This document shows positions 25,652-32,948 of a stretch of DNA of 58,774 nt, piece after piece. Within the stretch, counting starts at the first letter, position 1. Every line of letters starts with the position of its first letter. Origin of the DNA: Bacillota bacterium (lineage in GTDB: Bacteria; Bacillota; Clostridia; Christensenellales; SZUA-584). A program made the position numbers and the translations under genes. Below the pieces are notes generated by a model that had not been told where the DNA came from, ran no database searches, and saw nothing but the letters and a program-made list of their open reading frames with translations. The stretch spans positions 1 to 58,774 of the forward strand of contig JAEZHF010000084.1 of the NCBI GenBank assembly GCA_023416745.1. Reading direction: 5' to 3'.

Positions 25652-27100
25652 CTATCCGTTGAGCGCAGGGCTTTTGATCAATACGGTACCGCTGATGAGC
25701 TTTTTGAACGTCAGCACCGCGTAGAACACATACAGCACCATATTGGCTGCCGAAACCACCAGCATGGGCATGCCGTCCACCAGCACCGATTCGGCATACA
25801 GCGTGAACAGCTGCGCGAACAGCGCGGTGACCGAAAACGCGACGGCGAACGTCAGCGTGGTCATATCTCTGGTAAACACATAGGCCAGCAGCAAAAACGC
25901 ACACGCCGGCAGCATATATCTTTCGTGCATCGCATGAGCCAGCATATATACGGAGATCACCAGAAACGCGGCGACATCGAACGTCGCCATCTGCGCACGC
26001 GAACGCCACTGCAATATGGCCACCGCCACGCAGATCAGGCCGATAAATATGATTCCCCAATACTGGTACGGCATAAACAGGAAGTTCTGATCCGCCGGCA
26101 CCCAGTTGGCCGCCAGCAGTCCCCACAGATTATACGCGTTCACTGACGCGTACTGATATTCCTCGATGACGCCGATATACTTGTGCAGTATCCAGTCGGA
26201 CGGCTGGCTGCCGGTAAAGGGAATCACACCTGCGGCAAACACTGCGGCCACCATGGCCGCTGCGCCCAGCATTTTGAGTATTTCCCGCTCCGTCTTGCCC
26301 TTTTTAAACAGCGCGTAAATATAGGTCAGCCCCACCACAGGCGCCAGCATGATGGCCTGTGGCTTTAAAAGCAACGCGATGCCAAAGAAGAGTGCGCCCA
26401 GCAGCGTGTTTTCCTTGCGCAGATAATACAGGCACAGCACGATAAACAGTATGAATACCATATCGATCTGCCCCCAAACGCTGCTGTTAAAATACATCGC
26501 CGGGTTAAACAGCAAAAATGCGCTGCACAGAAGGCCAAAAGTACGTCCCATCTGCTTCGCTGCCACGCGGCACACGATGAGTGCCAGTACGACCTCAGCA
26601 ATGATGGACGGCAGCTTGACGATGAGCGTGAACAACCCAGAGTTTGCGTCGATGCCGAGCATGTCCCGCAGAGCCCCCAGGGCGTACAGCACATACATAT
26701 AACCCGGCGGGTAATCGCAGAATATGCCCGACGAATAAAAGCCGGACGGACCGTATTCATACACGCCCATTGCCCAGCCTTTAAAACAAGCGATATCCGT
26801 TGAATAACCTTCGAAAGCCAGTGAGACGACCACACGGAGCATGACCGCCAGCATGGCTGTCAGCAAAAACACCGGCCAGATGCGTCCCGCCCCGTCGTCT
26901 ACGCCATTATTGCGTATACCCAATAGCACGGCCACGATAATAAACAGCACCGCCATAATGACGGTGAGTATCGTCGCCAGCATGGTTGCGCCGACAGTTG
27001 CGTTCGACGGCTTGAAGGCCTCATCCGCCGCGAATGCCACCGTGGGCAATGCGGCCAGCAATATTACCACTAATAATCCAATAACGATCCTGCGCATCAT
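25652..27100 (-). CDS. Polytopic GT-C-like membrane glycosyltransferase
   Basis: A 482-residue membrane protein with about 10-12 predicted helices and an N-terminal segment that resembles a cleavable signal (ending AFA-AD). The region DIACFKGWAMGVYEYGPSGF followed by CDYPPGYMYVLY is typical of GT-C mannosyl/arabinosyl-type enzymes using polyprenyl-phosphate sugars; the acidic pair expected in the first loop is represented by the Asp of STDIACF. It is 15 bases upstream of the PMT gene. The donor sugar and acceptor are unknown. Overlap with yraN at the other end is four bases. Confidence 0.75.
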   Translation of the reverse strand: MMRRIVIGLLVVILLAALPTVAFAADEAFKPSNATVGATMLATILTVIMAVLFIIVAVLLGIRNNGVDDGAGRIWPVFLLTAMLAVMLRVVVSLAFEGYSTDIACFKGWAMGVYEYGPSGFYSSGIFCDYPPGYMYVLYALGALRDMLGIDANSGLFTLIVKLPSIIAEVVLALIVCRVAAKQMGRTFGLLCSAFLLFNPAMYFNSSVWGQIDMVFILFIVLCLYYLRKENTLLGALFFGIALLLKPQAIMLAPVVGLTYIYALFKKGKTEREILKMLGAAAMVAAVFAAGVIPFTGSQPSDWILHKYIGVIEEYQYASVNAYNLWGLLAANWVPADQNFLFMPYQYWGIIFIGLICVAVAILQWRSRAQMATFDVAAFLVISVYMLAHAMHERYMLPACAFLLLAYVFTRDMTTLTFAVAFSVTALFAQLFTLYAESVLVDGMPMLVVSAANMVLYVFYAVLTFKKLISGTVLIKSPALNG

Positions 27101-27459
27101 ACTCCAGCGGGCTCTATAAACTCAAAAGCATTCTTAATATGGCTGATTTTTCCGCCCGCAACCTCTATTATATCAAATCTCAATGTTTCATCAATGATTT
27201 TATTTTTATATGTGTAATCCAGCGCCGCTTTACATATGCGCCGCTGTTTGACCACGGTCACCGCCTCCGCGCCGGTACCGTAACGATCCGTGGAACGCAG
27301 CTTTACCTCGCAGAACACCGTCGCCCCGTCCTGCCGGAATATGATATCCACCTCGCCGCCGCGTACATAGTGGTTGCGCGCCAGTATAACACCGCCGTGC
27401 TGCTCAATGTATCGGGCAGCGATATCCTCCCCCGTGTTCCCCCGGCTGCGTGTGCTCAT
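27097..27459 (-). CDS. yraN: YraN/UPF0102-family nuclease-like protein
   Basis: A 120-residue protein of the UPF0102 family, which has a restriction-endonuclease-like fold. Characteristic blocks are RGNTGEDIAARYIEQHGG, ILARNHYVRGGEVDIIFRQ and TVFCEVKLRST; the D...E.K pattern of the nuclease core is intact. The ATG at 27459 overlaps the rnhB stop as ATGA, which decides this start against a longer in-frame extension to 27597. rnhB-yraN is a very common gene pair. Molecular function in Firmicutes is not established. Confidence 0.9.
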   Translation of the reverse strand: MSTRSRGNTGEDIAARYIEQHGGVILARNHYVRGGEVDIIFRQDGATVFCEVKLRSTDRYGTGAEAVTVVKQRRICKAALDYTYKNKIIDETLRFDIIEVAGGKISHIKNAFEFIEPAGV

Positions 27460-28094
27460 ACGCCAAACCCGGACAGAAACGAACGTCGGTGAATCGCGCA
27501 GGGCCCCTGCACCCGAATGGAGTCGGCATGCGCCTTGGTACCGTAGCCCTTGTGCTGCGCGAAGCCGTAACCGGGGTACATACATTCGTAGCCGCACATC
27601 AGCCGGTCTCGCGTGACCTTGGCAATCACGGACGCAGCCGCGATGCTGTAAACCCTCGCGTCACCGCCCACCAGATCCTCATAAGCAAAAGGTATGTCTA
27701 AACCGCCGATGCGGTCGCAGAACACATGATCCGGCTTCACGGACAGCGCGCCCAGCGCGCCGGCGAACGCGCGTTTCGCGGCGTTCAGTATGTTAATTTC
27801 GTCGATCACCCGGTTGTCCACGATGCAGACAGCCCAGCAGAGCGCCTTTCGGGTAATCTCTGCGTACAGCGCCTCACGTTTTTTTTCCGTCAGCTTCTTG
27901 GAGTCGTCCACGCCGGATATCAGACAGTTGGGCGGCATCACCACCGCCGCGGCCACACACGGCCCGGCCAGCGGCCCGCGCCCTGCCTCATCCACGCCCG
28001 CCACCAGCCGTTCTGAATCCCAGTACGGCCGCTCAAATGCGGTCATCGCCGTCAGGCGTTCCATCTCCTGTGCTTCGCTGCGTCTCATCCTCAC
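27456..28094 (-). CDS. rnhB: Ribonuclease HII
   Basis: A 212-residue nuclease that cuts RNA in RNA-DNA hybrids, including single ribonucleotides in DNA. The first catalytic block is GVDEAGRGPLAGP, with the remaining acidic residues in DDSKKL and DHVFCDRIGG and the C-terminal conserved SIAAASVIAKVTRD. The start is uncertain: GTG at 28094 overlaps rbgA, while ATG codons at 28088 and 28064 are alternatives with imperfect spacing to a ribosome-binding site. It is co-transcribed with rbgA and yraN. Confidence 0.94.
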   Translation of the reverse strand: MRMRRSEAQEMERLTAMTAFERPYWDSERLVAGVDEAGRGPLAGPCVAAAVVMPPNCLISGVDDSKKLTEKKREALYAEITRKALCWAVCIVDNRVIDEINILNAAKRAFAGALGALSVKPDHVFCDRIGGLDIPFAYEDLVGGDARVYSIAAASVIAKVTRDRLMCGYECMYPGYGFAQHKGYGTKAHADSIRVQGPCAIHRRSFLSGFGV

Positions 28095-28966
28095 TCACAA
28101 TGCTCAAGCGTGATGCGCCCAAGCTTCCCTCCACGGAATTCGTCCAGCAGCGTCCGTGCGCCGCGCTGATCATCTATTTCGCCCTGTTTCAGCAAAAATC
28201 CTCTTTTACGGCATATATCTTCCAGAGCCTGCCGTTCATCCGTCCCCGCATCCACGCCATACCGTGCCTTCAGTGCGCCGGGAGCCGCCTCTGCCAGCAT
28301 ACCGATCAGCTTCTGTGCCAGCGCGACCTCGTCGATCACCTCACTGCGCAGCGAGCCCAGCACTGCGATGCGCTCCGCCGTCTCGGGCGGATCAATCTTA
28401 GGCCACAACAGCCCGGGCGAGTCCAGCAGCTCCAAGGTGTCGGACAGGCGCACCCACTGCAGGCCGCGCGTGACACCCGGCTTGTCGCCCTCCTTCGCGC
28501 TCTTCTGGCCGACGAGCCGGTTGATGATGGCCGATTTGCCCACATTGGGAATGCCCGCGATCAGCACACGCACCGTTTTGCGCACTCCCTTCGCGGCATA
28601 GCGCTGCACCATGGGAGACGCCGCCTCACGTATCGCGGTCACCAGCCGCCCCGGCTTGTCCTTCGTGGCGCTGAACGACAACGCGTGCCCGAACTGGCGC
28701 TTATAGTATTCCGTCCATTTTCTCGTCTGCTCCGGATCGGCCAGGTCGCTCTTGTTCAGCAGTATGATGCACGCCTTGCCGGAAAGCTGCTCCTTCAAGT
28801 CTGGGCTCAGGCTGCTTAGCGGCGCACGCGCGTCCACCGCGATCACCGCCACGCTGATCAGCTTGAGCTTCTCGGCGATCTGGCGCTTCGCCTTCGTCAT
28901 ATGCCCCGGATACCAGTGTATCTCCACAACTCCAACCCTTCCCGCTCCCGTTCGCGAGCGCCTCAT
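28091..28966 (-). CDS. rbgA: Ribosome biogenesis GTPase RbgA (YlqF)
   Basis: A 291-residue circularly permuted GTPase that acts late in 50S subunit assembly. Motif order is permuted as expected: G4 NKSD (about residue 72), then G1 GIPNVGKS (about 143), then G3 DSPG; the N-terminal family signature HWYPGHM and a C-terminal RNA-binding domain are present. ATG at 28966 follows AGGAGAGA closely; GTG at 28927, just before EIHWYPGHM, is a real alternative and would give the usual family N-terminus. Order rplS-rbgA-rnhB is the classic Firmicute arrangement. Confidence 0.95.
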   Translation of the reverse strand: MRRSRTGAGRVGVVEIHWYPGHMTKAKRQIAEKLKLISVAVIAVDARAPLSSLSPDLKEQLSGKACIILLNKSDLADPEQTRKWTEYYKRQFGHALSFSATKDKPGRLVTAIREAASPMVQRYAAKGVRKTVRVLIAGIPNVGKSAIINRLVGQKSAKEGDKPGVTRGLQWVRLSDTLELLDSPGLLWPKIDPPETAERIAVLGSLRSEVIDEVALAQKLIGMLAEAAPGALKARYGVDAGTDERQALEDICRKRGFLLKQGEIDDQRGARTLLDEFRGGKLGRITLEHCE

Positions 28967-29028
28967 TCTCTCCTATAATATACAATCCGCGTTTGGATTT
29001 CAATCTCCGCGGGCTGACAATTAAGGTC

Positions 29029-29123
29029 TAAAACCATGGAGGCGCTGCCTCCATACCACCCGCTCAAGGGGCAGACCCCTTGAGAATCCCATCAGGAAGA
29101 TGCCCTTTTCTAGGACATTTTCG
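29029..29123 (+). repeat. Three-hairpin dispersed repeat, copy C
   Basis: Hairpins at 29036-29054 (ATGGAGGC/GCCTCCAT, loop GCT), about 29063-29084 (CTCAAGGGG/CCCCTTGAG) and an imperfect third at about 29096-29122 (GAAGATG.CC / GG.CATTTTC). It lies between rbgA and rplS, opposite to their orientation. Confidence 0.82.
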
Positions 29124-29191
29124 TTCTTAATCGTTCATTATTTGAATAATTGATTCATGCAATTATAATGGATAACCATGATATGAAGACA

Positions 29192-29221
29192 AAATAAAAA
29201 GAAGCCGGGTTCATTCCGGCT
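29192..29221 (-). terminator. Intrinsic terminator of rplS
   Basis: On the minus strand AGCCGG and CCGGCT pair around a seven-base loop (29203-29221) and are followed by TCTTTTTATTTTG, 15 bases past the rplS stop. Confidence 0.85.
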
Positions 29222-29236
29222 CCCTTTTTGTGTTCG

Positions 29237-29581
29237 TTATCGTTTTTCCTTGAGCTTCGCAGCCTTGCCCTGCCTGTCGCGCAGGTAGTATAGCTTCGCG
29301 CGGCGAACCTTGTTGGTACGCAGCTTGTCGATGCTCGCGATTTTTGGGGAATGGATAGGGAATGTCCGCTCGACGCCGATGCCGAACGAAACGCGGCGCA
29401 CGGTGATGGTCTCGGAAAGACCGCTGCCCCGGCGCGCAATCACATATCCCTCAAAACCCTGCAGACGCTCTCTCGTACCCTCGATAACCTTCACGAAAAC
29501 CTTAACGGTATCGCCGATTTTGATCTCGGGCAGATCGGTGCGCATCTGTTCCTTTTCGATGGCTCTGATGATCTGATTCAT
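29237..29581 (-). CDS. rplS: 50S ribosomal protein L19
   Basis: A 114-residue ribosomal protein at the 30S-50S interface. Family blocks are clear: FVKVIEGTRERLQGFEGYVI, SETITVRRVSFGIGVERTFP and HSPKIASIDKLRTNKVRRAKLYYLR. The ATG at 29581 (MNQIIRAIEKEQ) follows GGAGGAGG; a longer in-frame start at 29602 lies within the ribosome-binding region. A strong promoter and a roughly 110-base leader precede it, and a terminator follows, so it can be expressed as a single gene. Confidence 0.97.
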   Translation of the reverse strand: MNQIIRAIEKEQMRTDLPEIKIGDTVKVFVKVIEGTRERLQGFEGYVIARRGSGLSETITVRRVSFGIGVERTFPIHSPKIASIDKLRTNKVRRAKLYYLRDRQGKAAKLKEKR

Positions 29582-29693
29582 TTTGCTGATTCCTCCTCCC
29601 ATTTCAGGCGTTCATAACCGTATTCATACTGCCGGCGCTCAAAGCAAAAAACGCTTGGCCGAGCTTCACGGAAAGCGGACCACCCTAAATCAA
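29582..29693 (-). promoter_or_regulatory. Leader of rplS, possible L19 autoregulatory RNA
   Basis: About 110 untranslated bases lie between the mapped promoter and the rplS ATG, with at least one clear hairpin near the 5' end (CCTAAA ... TTTAGG). L19 leader RNAs that bind the protein are known in low-GC Gram-positives. I could not match the known consensus by eye, so the assignment is inference from position. Confidence 0.35.
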
Positions 29694-29700
29694 CTTTAGG

Positions 29701-29729
29701 ATTATATCACAGCGTTCAAAACGTGACAA
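29701..29729 (-). promoter_or_regulatory. Promoter of rplS
   Basis: On the minus strand TTGTCA (29724-29729) and a perfect TATAAT (29701-29706) are 17 bases apart, close to the housekeeping sigma consensus. Confidence 0.8.
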
Positions 29730-29837
29730 GAGTGAAATTTTCTGTTTCAGCCCGTTTTCACGGTTGAATTGGCTTTTAGTGAAGTTTATTCTACCACACG
29801 CCCTATTACTCTGTCCACGTCTTGTTATGCTGCCGGC

Positions 29838-29866
29838 TTGACGCTTCTTTTTATATGTGCTTTAAT
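29838..29866 (+). promoter_or_regulatory. Promoter of the ECF S-component/kinase operon
   Basis: TTGACG (29838-29843) and TTTAAT (29861-29866) are 17 bases apart. Transcription would start near 29873, giving a leader of about 146 bases before the ATG at 30019. Confidence 0.6.
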
Positions 29867-29872
29867 GTTGTC

Positions 29873-30018
29873 GTGCACAATGGTGCCGGCACGAAGCCGG
29901 GCAATGCGCCATGTGCCTATTCATAGACACCACAAGATCCCGGCAATACCACGAAGGTATTTGTTTTCCTGCAGGAAAGCGACCATTCGATGGTATTTTT
30001 TATTTGGAGGCATTACAG
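29873..30018 (+). promoter_or_regulatory. Structured leader, candidate riboswitch or attenuator
   Basis: The leader contains nested and competing helices. TGGTG (29881-29885) can pair with CACCA (29928-29932). GCCGG (29896-29900) can pair locally with CCGGC (29886-29890) or distally, as GCCGGG, with CCCGGC (29939-29944). AATACC (29945-29950) can pair with GGTATT at 29956-29961 or, as AATACCA, with TGGTATT at 29991-29997. A short hairpin ACCAT-TCG-ATGGT (29982-29994) runs into ATTTTTTATTT. Two hairpins share the loop ACGAA. This layout suggests ligand-controlled termination, but it matches none of the riboswitch consensuses I can recall (THF, TPP, FMN, cobalamin, preQ1). Confidence 0.45.
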
Positions 30019-30564
30019 ATGAACTTTTCAAAGACCAAAAAGCTGGTACTGTCCGCCATGTTCCTTGCGCTGGGCATGCTGCTGCCGCTGTTCGTGGGGC
30101 ATTTGATACCCATGGGCTGGATACTGCTGCCGATGCACGTTCCGGTGCTGCTGTGCGGGTTTATCTGCGGCGGCCCATGGGGACTGCTGGTGGGCGCGGT
30201 GACGCCCCTGCTCTCCAGCGTCATTACCGGCATGCCGGGGCTGTACCCCAGCGCCGTCGCAATGGCGTTTGAGCTGGCTGCTTATGGTTTGCTGGCTGGT
30301 CTGTTCTACAATCTGTTCCCCAAGAATATCGGTTTCATATTCGTTTCGCTGATACTCGCCATGATCGGCGGGCGCGTCGTATGGAGCCTCGTGAGCCTCG
30401 TGCTGTACGGCATCGCGGGCACAGTCTTCACATGGGGCGATATACTGAGCGGCGCTGTCGTCATGGTGCTCCCCGGCATCATCATACAGCTCGTGCTGAT
30501 CCCCGCTATCATGATCGCATTGCAGCTCACGCAGAAAAAGAAGGAGCATCCAAAAGCCATATGA
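30019..30564 (+). CDS. ECF transporter S component
   Basis: A 181-residue membrane protein with about six helices, the substrate-binding subunit of an energy-coupling-factor vitamin importer that would share a T/A1/A2 module encoded elsewhere. The N-terminal TKKLVLSAMFLALGMLLPL and the PMHVPVLLCGFICGG block are typical of the large S-component family that includes predicted pantothenate and folate carriers. The ATG at 30019 follows TTGGAGG at eight bases; upstream in-frame codons fall inside the structured leader. The next gene overlaps it by four bases and encodes a small-molecule kinase, which suggests uptake followed by trapping through phosphorylation. Confidence 0.85.
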   Translation: MNFSKTKKLVLSAMFLALGMLLPLFVGHLIPMGWILLPMHVPVLLCGFICGGPWGLLVGAVTPLLSSVITGMPGLYPSAVAMAFELAAYGLLAGLFYNLFPKNIGFIFVSLILAMIGGRVVWSLVSLVLYGIAGTVFTWGDILSGAVVMVLPGIIIQLVLIPAIMIALQLTQKKKEHPKAI

Positions 30565-31649
30565 TGCAGATCATGCTCGCCCACATTCAAAAATATCCGC
30601 TGATGCGACTTGCCGATATGGTAAAGCTGCTCTACCAAAGCGAATTTGCGGGCGGACATCTGATAACCGATCCTGCCGACAGCCTGTCTCGTCTGATCCT
30701 CGAATGCCGCGGCCTTAAGGCCTGTGCCGCCGAAGAAGCGTTTGAGTCCATCGGCGGCGGACTCTGCCGCGTGAACCTCAGAGAACTGCCCGCATTGAGG
30801 CTCGAGCCTCAGACGGTCAGCCGCCTGTTCGCCGCGACCGCAAACACGGCCACGGGGTCAGCGGAACGCTTTTACGAAAAGCTGGACACGTTCCTTGCCT
30901 GCTGCCGCAGCGGCGCACTGCCCTTTAATTCCGCCGAGGCGGAAGCATATGTTCGGAATTACTGCGCACAGGGCTGCCCGCCCGTTTCCCATAGCGATGT
31001 CTACCGTGCGGCCTACGCCCCCGCCTACCGCGTCGTGAAAGCGGCCTACTGCCGGTACATCGATGTGTTTCGCCGTATCGACGAGCTGCTGGACGAAAAG
31101 GCTTCTGTCACCGTCGCGATAGACGGCAGCAGCGGCGCGGGCAAAAGTACGCTCGCCGCGCTGCTCGCGGAGGTATACAGCTGCAATGTGTTCCATACCG
31201 ATGATTTCTTTCTGCCGCCGGGGCGTAAAACAGACGAAAGATTGGCGGAGCCGGGCGGCAACGTGGATTACGAGCGCCTGCGCGACGAGGTGGCGACAGG
31301 TCTTAAAAGCGGCGGCTCTGTCTCGTACCGCCGCTACGACTGCCAAGCAGGCACGCTGAGCGAGCCGCTGGTCGTGACACCCAAGCGCCTGAATGTGGTC
31401 GAAGGCGTTTACAGCCTGCATCCCGCATTTGGATTGGTTTATGACCTCGCCGTCTTCCTGAAAACAGGCGGCGAAGCCCAGCGGGAACGCATCCGCACGC
31501 GCAGCGGCAGCGCGCTCTTCAAGCGCTTCATCGAAGATTGGATACCGCTGGAGAACCGCTATTTTAATACGCTCGGCATCGAGCAAAAATGCGGCATCGT
31601 TTATGACAGTAAATTTTTGCTTGACGAAAATATGGCGGCATGCATATAA
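30561..31649 (+). CDS. Fused protein: unknown N-terminal domain plus uridine-kinase-like P-loop kinase
   Basis: A 362-residue protein. Residues 1-170 form a helical domain I do not recognise, with a DMVKLLYQSEFAGGHLI segment and a Cys-containing C-terminal half. Residues about 175-362 are a nucleoside/pantothenate-type kinase with Walker A AIDGSSGAGKST, then HTDDFFLPP (acidic base motif) and RLRDEV..YRRYDCQ. The start overlaps the ECF gene as ATGA; ATG at 30564 is an alternative. Coupling to an S component suggests the two domains act on an imported vitamin or nucleoside. The end of this gene overlaps the promoter of the aromatic operon. Confidence 0.75.
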   Translation: MMQIMLAHIQKYPLMRLADMVKLLYQSEFAGGHLITDPADSLSRLILECRGLKACAAEEAFESIGGGLCRVNLRELPALRLEPQTVSRLFAATANTATGSAERFYEKLDTFLACCRSGALPFNSAEAEAYVRNYCAQGCPPVSHSDVYRAAYAPAYRVVKAAYCRYIDVFRRIDELLDEKASVTVAIDGSSGAGKSTLAALLAEVYSCNVFHTDDFFLPPGRKTDERLAEPGGNVDYERLRDEVATGLKSGGSVSYRRYDCQAGTLSEPLVVTPKRLNVVEGVYSLHPAFGLVYDLAVFLKTGGEAQRERIRTRSGSALFKRFIEDWIPLENRYFNTLGIEQKCGIVYDSKFLLDENMAACI

Positions 31650-31650
31650 T
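31621..31650 (+). promoter_or_regulatory. Promoter of the aromatic amino acid operon
   Basis: TTGACG (31621-31626) and a perfect TATAAT (31645-31650) are 18 bases apart, straddling the end of the kinase gene. A transcript would start near 31657, about 60 bases before the leader peptide ATG. Confidence 0.65.
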
Positions 31651-31717
31651 AAGTCAAGCTAACGCACCCGAAGGGCGCTCGCGCCTCAAGGAAACTGTGA
31701 ACTCAAGGAGCGCGTTG

Positions 31718-31837
31718 ATGAACAAGTGTTTATCCGCAAATCTGTATTTTTCGTTTAGCATCCCGGGCTATTATTATGGCTTCGGGTATTTGACGTTAAA
31801 ACAGAATAAGCGGACAACGGCAGAATGGGCGGCTTGA
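31718..31837 (+). CDS. Phe/Tyr-rich leader peptide of the aromatic operon
   Basis: A 39-codon reading frame with ATG at 31718 placed seven bases after AAGGAG. Residues 9-24 read LYFSFSIPGYYYGFGY, so five Tyr and three Phe fall within 15 codons, including three consecutive Tyr codons. The frame ends at TGA 31835-31837. It lies between a good promoter and an intrinsic terminator that precedes aroF, and the operon makes Phe and Tyr precursors. This is the classic design of ribosome-mediated transcription attenuation: scarce charged Phe or Tyr tRNA would stall the ribosome and favour read-through. I could not identify the antiterminator helix by eye, so the mechanism is inferred from layout and codon content. 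Confidence 0.68.
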   Translation: MNKCLSANLYFSFSIPGYYYGFGYLTLKQNKRTTAEWAA

Positions 31838-31869
31838 CACTCACACACGGCGTATAGGTATATGCAGAT

Positions 31870-31899
31870 AAAGGGAGCTCATCACCGGGCTCCCTTTTT
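31870..31899 (+). terminator. Intrinsic terminator (attenuator) before aroF
   Basis: AAAGGGAGC (31870-31878) pairs perfectly with GCTCCCTTT (31889-31897) around a ten-base loop, ending in a run of five T. It sits between the leader peptide and aroF, only 30 bases before the aroF ATG, so it must be read through for the operon to be made. Confidence 0.85.
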
Positions 31900-31929
31900 G
31901 ATTTATTATCCAACAGGAGGAAAGAAGAA

Positions 31930-32946
31930 ATGATTGTTATCTTAAAGCCCCATGCGGATGCCGCCAAGGTCGACAGCCTGGTCCATTCGCTGGAGACGGA
32001 CTTCGGTCTCGAGGTGCAGCGCATGGATGGCGTGAATTATTCGATACTGGGTCTGATCGGCGATACCTCAGCACTCGACATGGAGCCGATACAGGAGCAC
32101 GAGACGGTCAAGAAGGTGATGCGCGTGCAGGAGCCTTACAAGAAGGTGAACCGCGCGTTCCACCCGGACGCAACCGTGGTAACGGGCGACGGCTTCACCA
32201 TCGGCGGCGAAAGACTGGCGGTGATGGCCGGGCCTTGCTCCGTGGAGGACGAGGAGCAGATCGTCTCCGTCGCCAAAGCCGTGAAGGCTGCGGGCGCAAA
32301 CTTTCTGCGCGGCGGCGCGTTCAAGCCGCGCACCAGCCCCTACCGTTTCCAGGGCCTCGGCAAGGAGGGTCTGAGCTTCCTGCTGACGGCAAAAAAAGAG
32401 ACGGGGCTGCCCATCGTCAGTGAAATCATCAGCACACAGGATGTCGGCATGTTCGTGGATATGGTGGACGTGATACAGGTGGGCGCGCGCAACATGCAAA
32501 ACTTCGTGCTGCTTAAAGAGCTGGGCAAAACACAAAAGCCGGTGCTTTTAAAGCGCGGCCTGTCCGCCACCATCGAGGAATGGCTGATGAGCGCGGAGTA
32601 CATCGTCGCGGGCGGCAACCCCAACGTGATACTGTGCGAGCGCGGCATCCGCACGTTCGAGACGCAAACGCGCAACACGCTGGATATCTCCGCGGTTCCG
32701 GTGATCAAGCGGCAGAGCCATCTGCCCGTCATCGTGGACCCCAGCCACGCCACCGGCTTGTGGTGGGCGGTGGAGCCTCTTGCGGTGGCGTCGGTGTGCG
32801 CCGGTGCGGACGGCGTGATGATCGAGGTGCATGAGAACCCCGCCGCGGCGCTGTCGGACGGCAAGCAGTCGCTGCTGCCCGAGACATTCTCCGCTGTCGT
32901 CGAAAAGCTCAAAGGCGCTGCGGCGCTGATGGGCCGGACGGTGTAG
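31930..32946 (+). CDS. aroF: 3-deoxy-D-arabino-heptulosonate 7-phosphate synthase (type I beta)
   Basis: A 338-residue enzyme condensing PEP and erythrose 4-phosphate, the first step of the shikimate pathway. Residues 1-70 form an N-terminal ferredoxin-like domain (MIVILKPHADAAKVDSLVHS) of the type that confers feedback control by Tyr/Phe in Thermotoga DAHP synthase; the barrel follows with MAGPCSVE, GGAFKPRTSPYRFQG, the VLLKRG block, CERGIRT and PVIVDPSHATG. The ATG follows AGGAGGAAAGAAGAA. It is the first gene of an eight-gene aromatic operon and lies directly behind the attenuator. Confidence 0.96.
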   Translation: MIVILKPHADAAKVDSLVHSLETDFGLEVQRMDGVNYSILGLIGDTSALDMEPIQEHETVKKVMRVQEPYKKVNRAFHPDATVVTGDGFTIGGERLAVMAGPCSVEDEEQIVSVAKAVKAAGANFLRGGAFKPRTSPYRFQGLGKEGLSFLLTAKKETGLPIVSEIISTQDVGMFVDMVDVIQVGARNMQNFVLLKELGKTQKPVLLKRGLSATIEEWLMSAEYIVAGGNPNVILCERGIRTFETQTRNTLDISAVPVIKRQSHLPVIVDPSHATGLWWAVEPLAVASVCAGADGVMIEVHENPAAALSDGKQSLLPETFSAVVEKLKGAAALMGRTV

Positions 32947-32948
32947 CG

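Noticed and set aside
31640..31717. Upstream extension of the leader peptide frame
   Set aside because: In-frame codons before 31718 lack a ribosome-binding site and overlap the kinase gene end; the ATG at 31718 has AAGGAG at the right distance.
31834..31864. TTGACA followed by TATATG downstream of the leader peptide
   Set aside because: The spacing (19 bases) is poor, and a transcript would start at the attenuator hairpin itself. The upstream TTGACG-18-TATAAT promoter explains the leader better.
31650..31929. T-box leader before aroF
   Set aside because: No GGUGG-type antiterminator bulge or specifier-loop structure is visible; the aromatic-rich reading frame explains the layout better.
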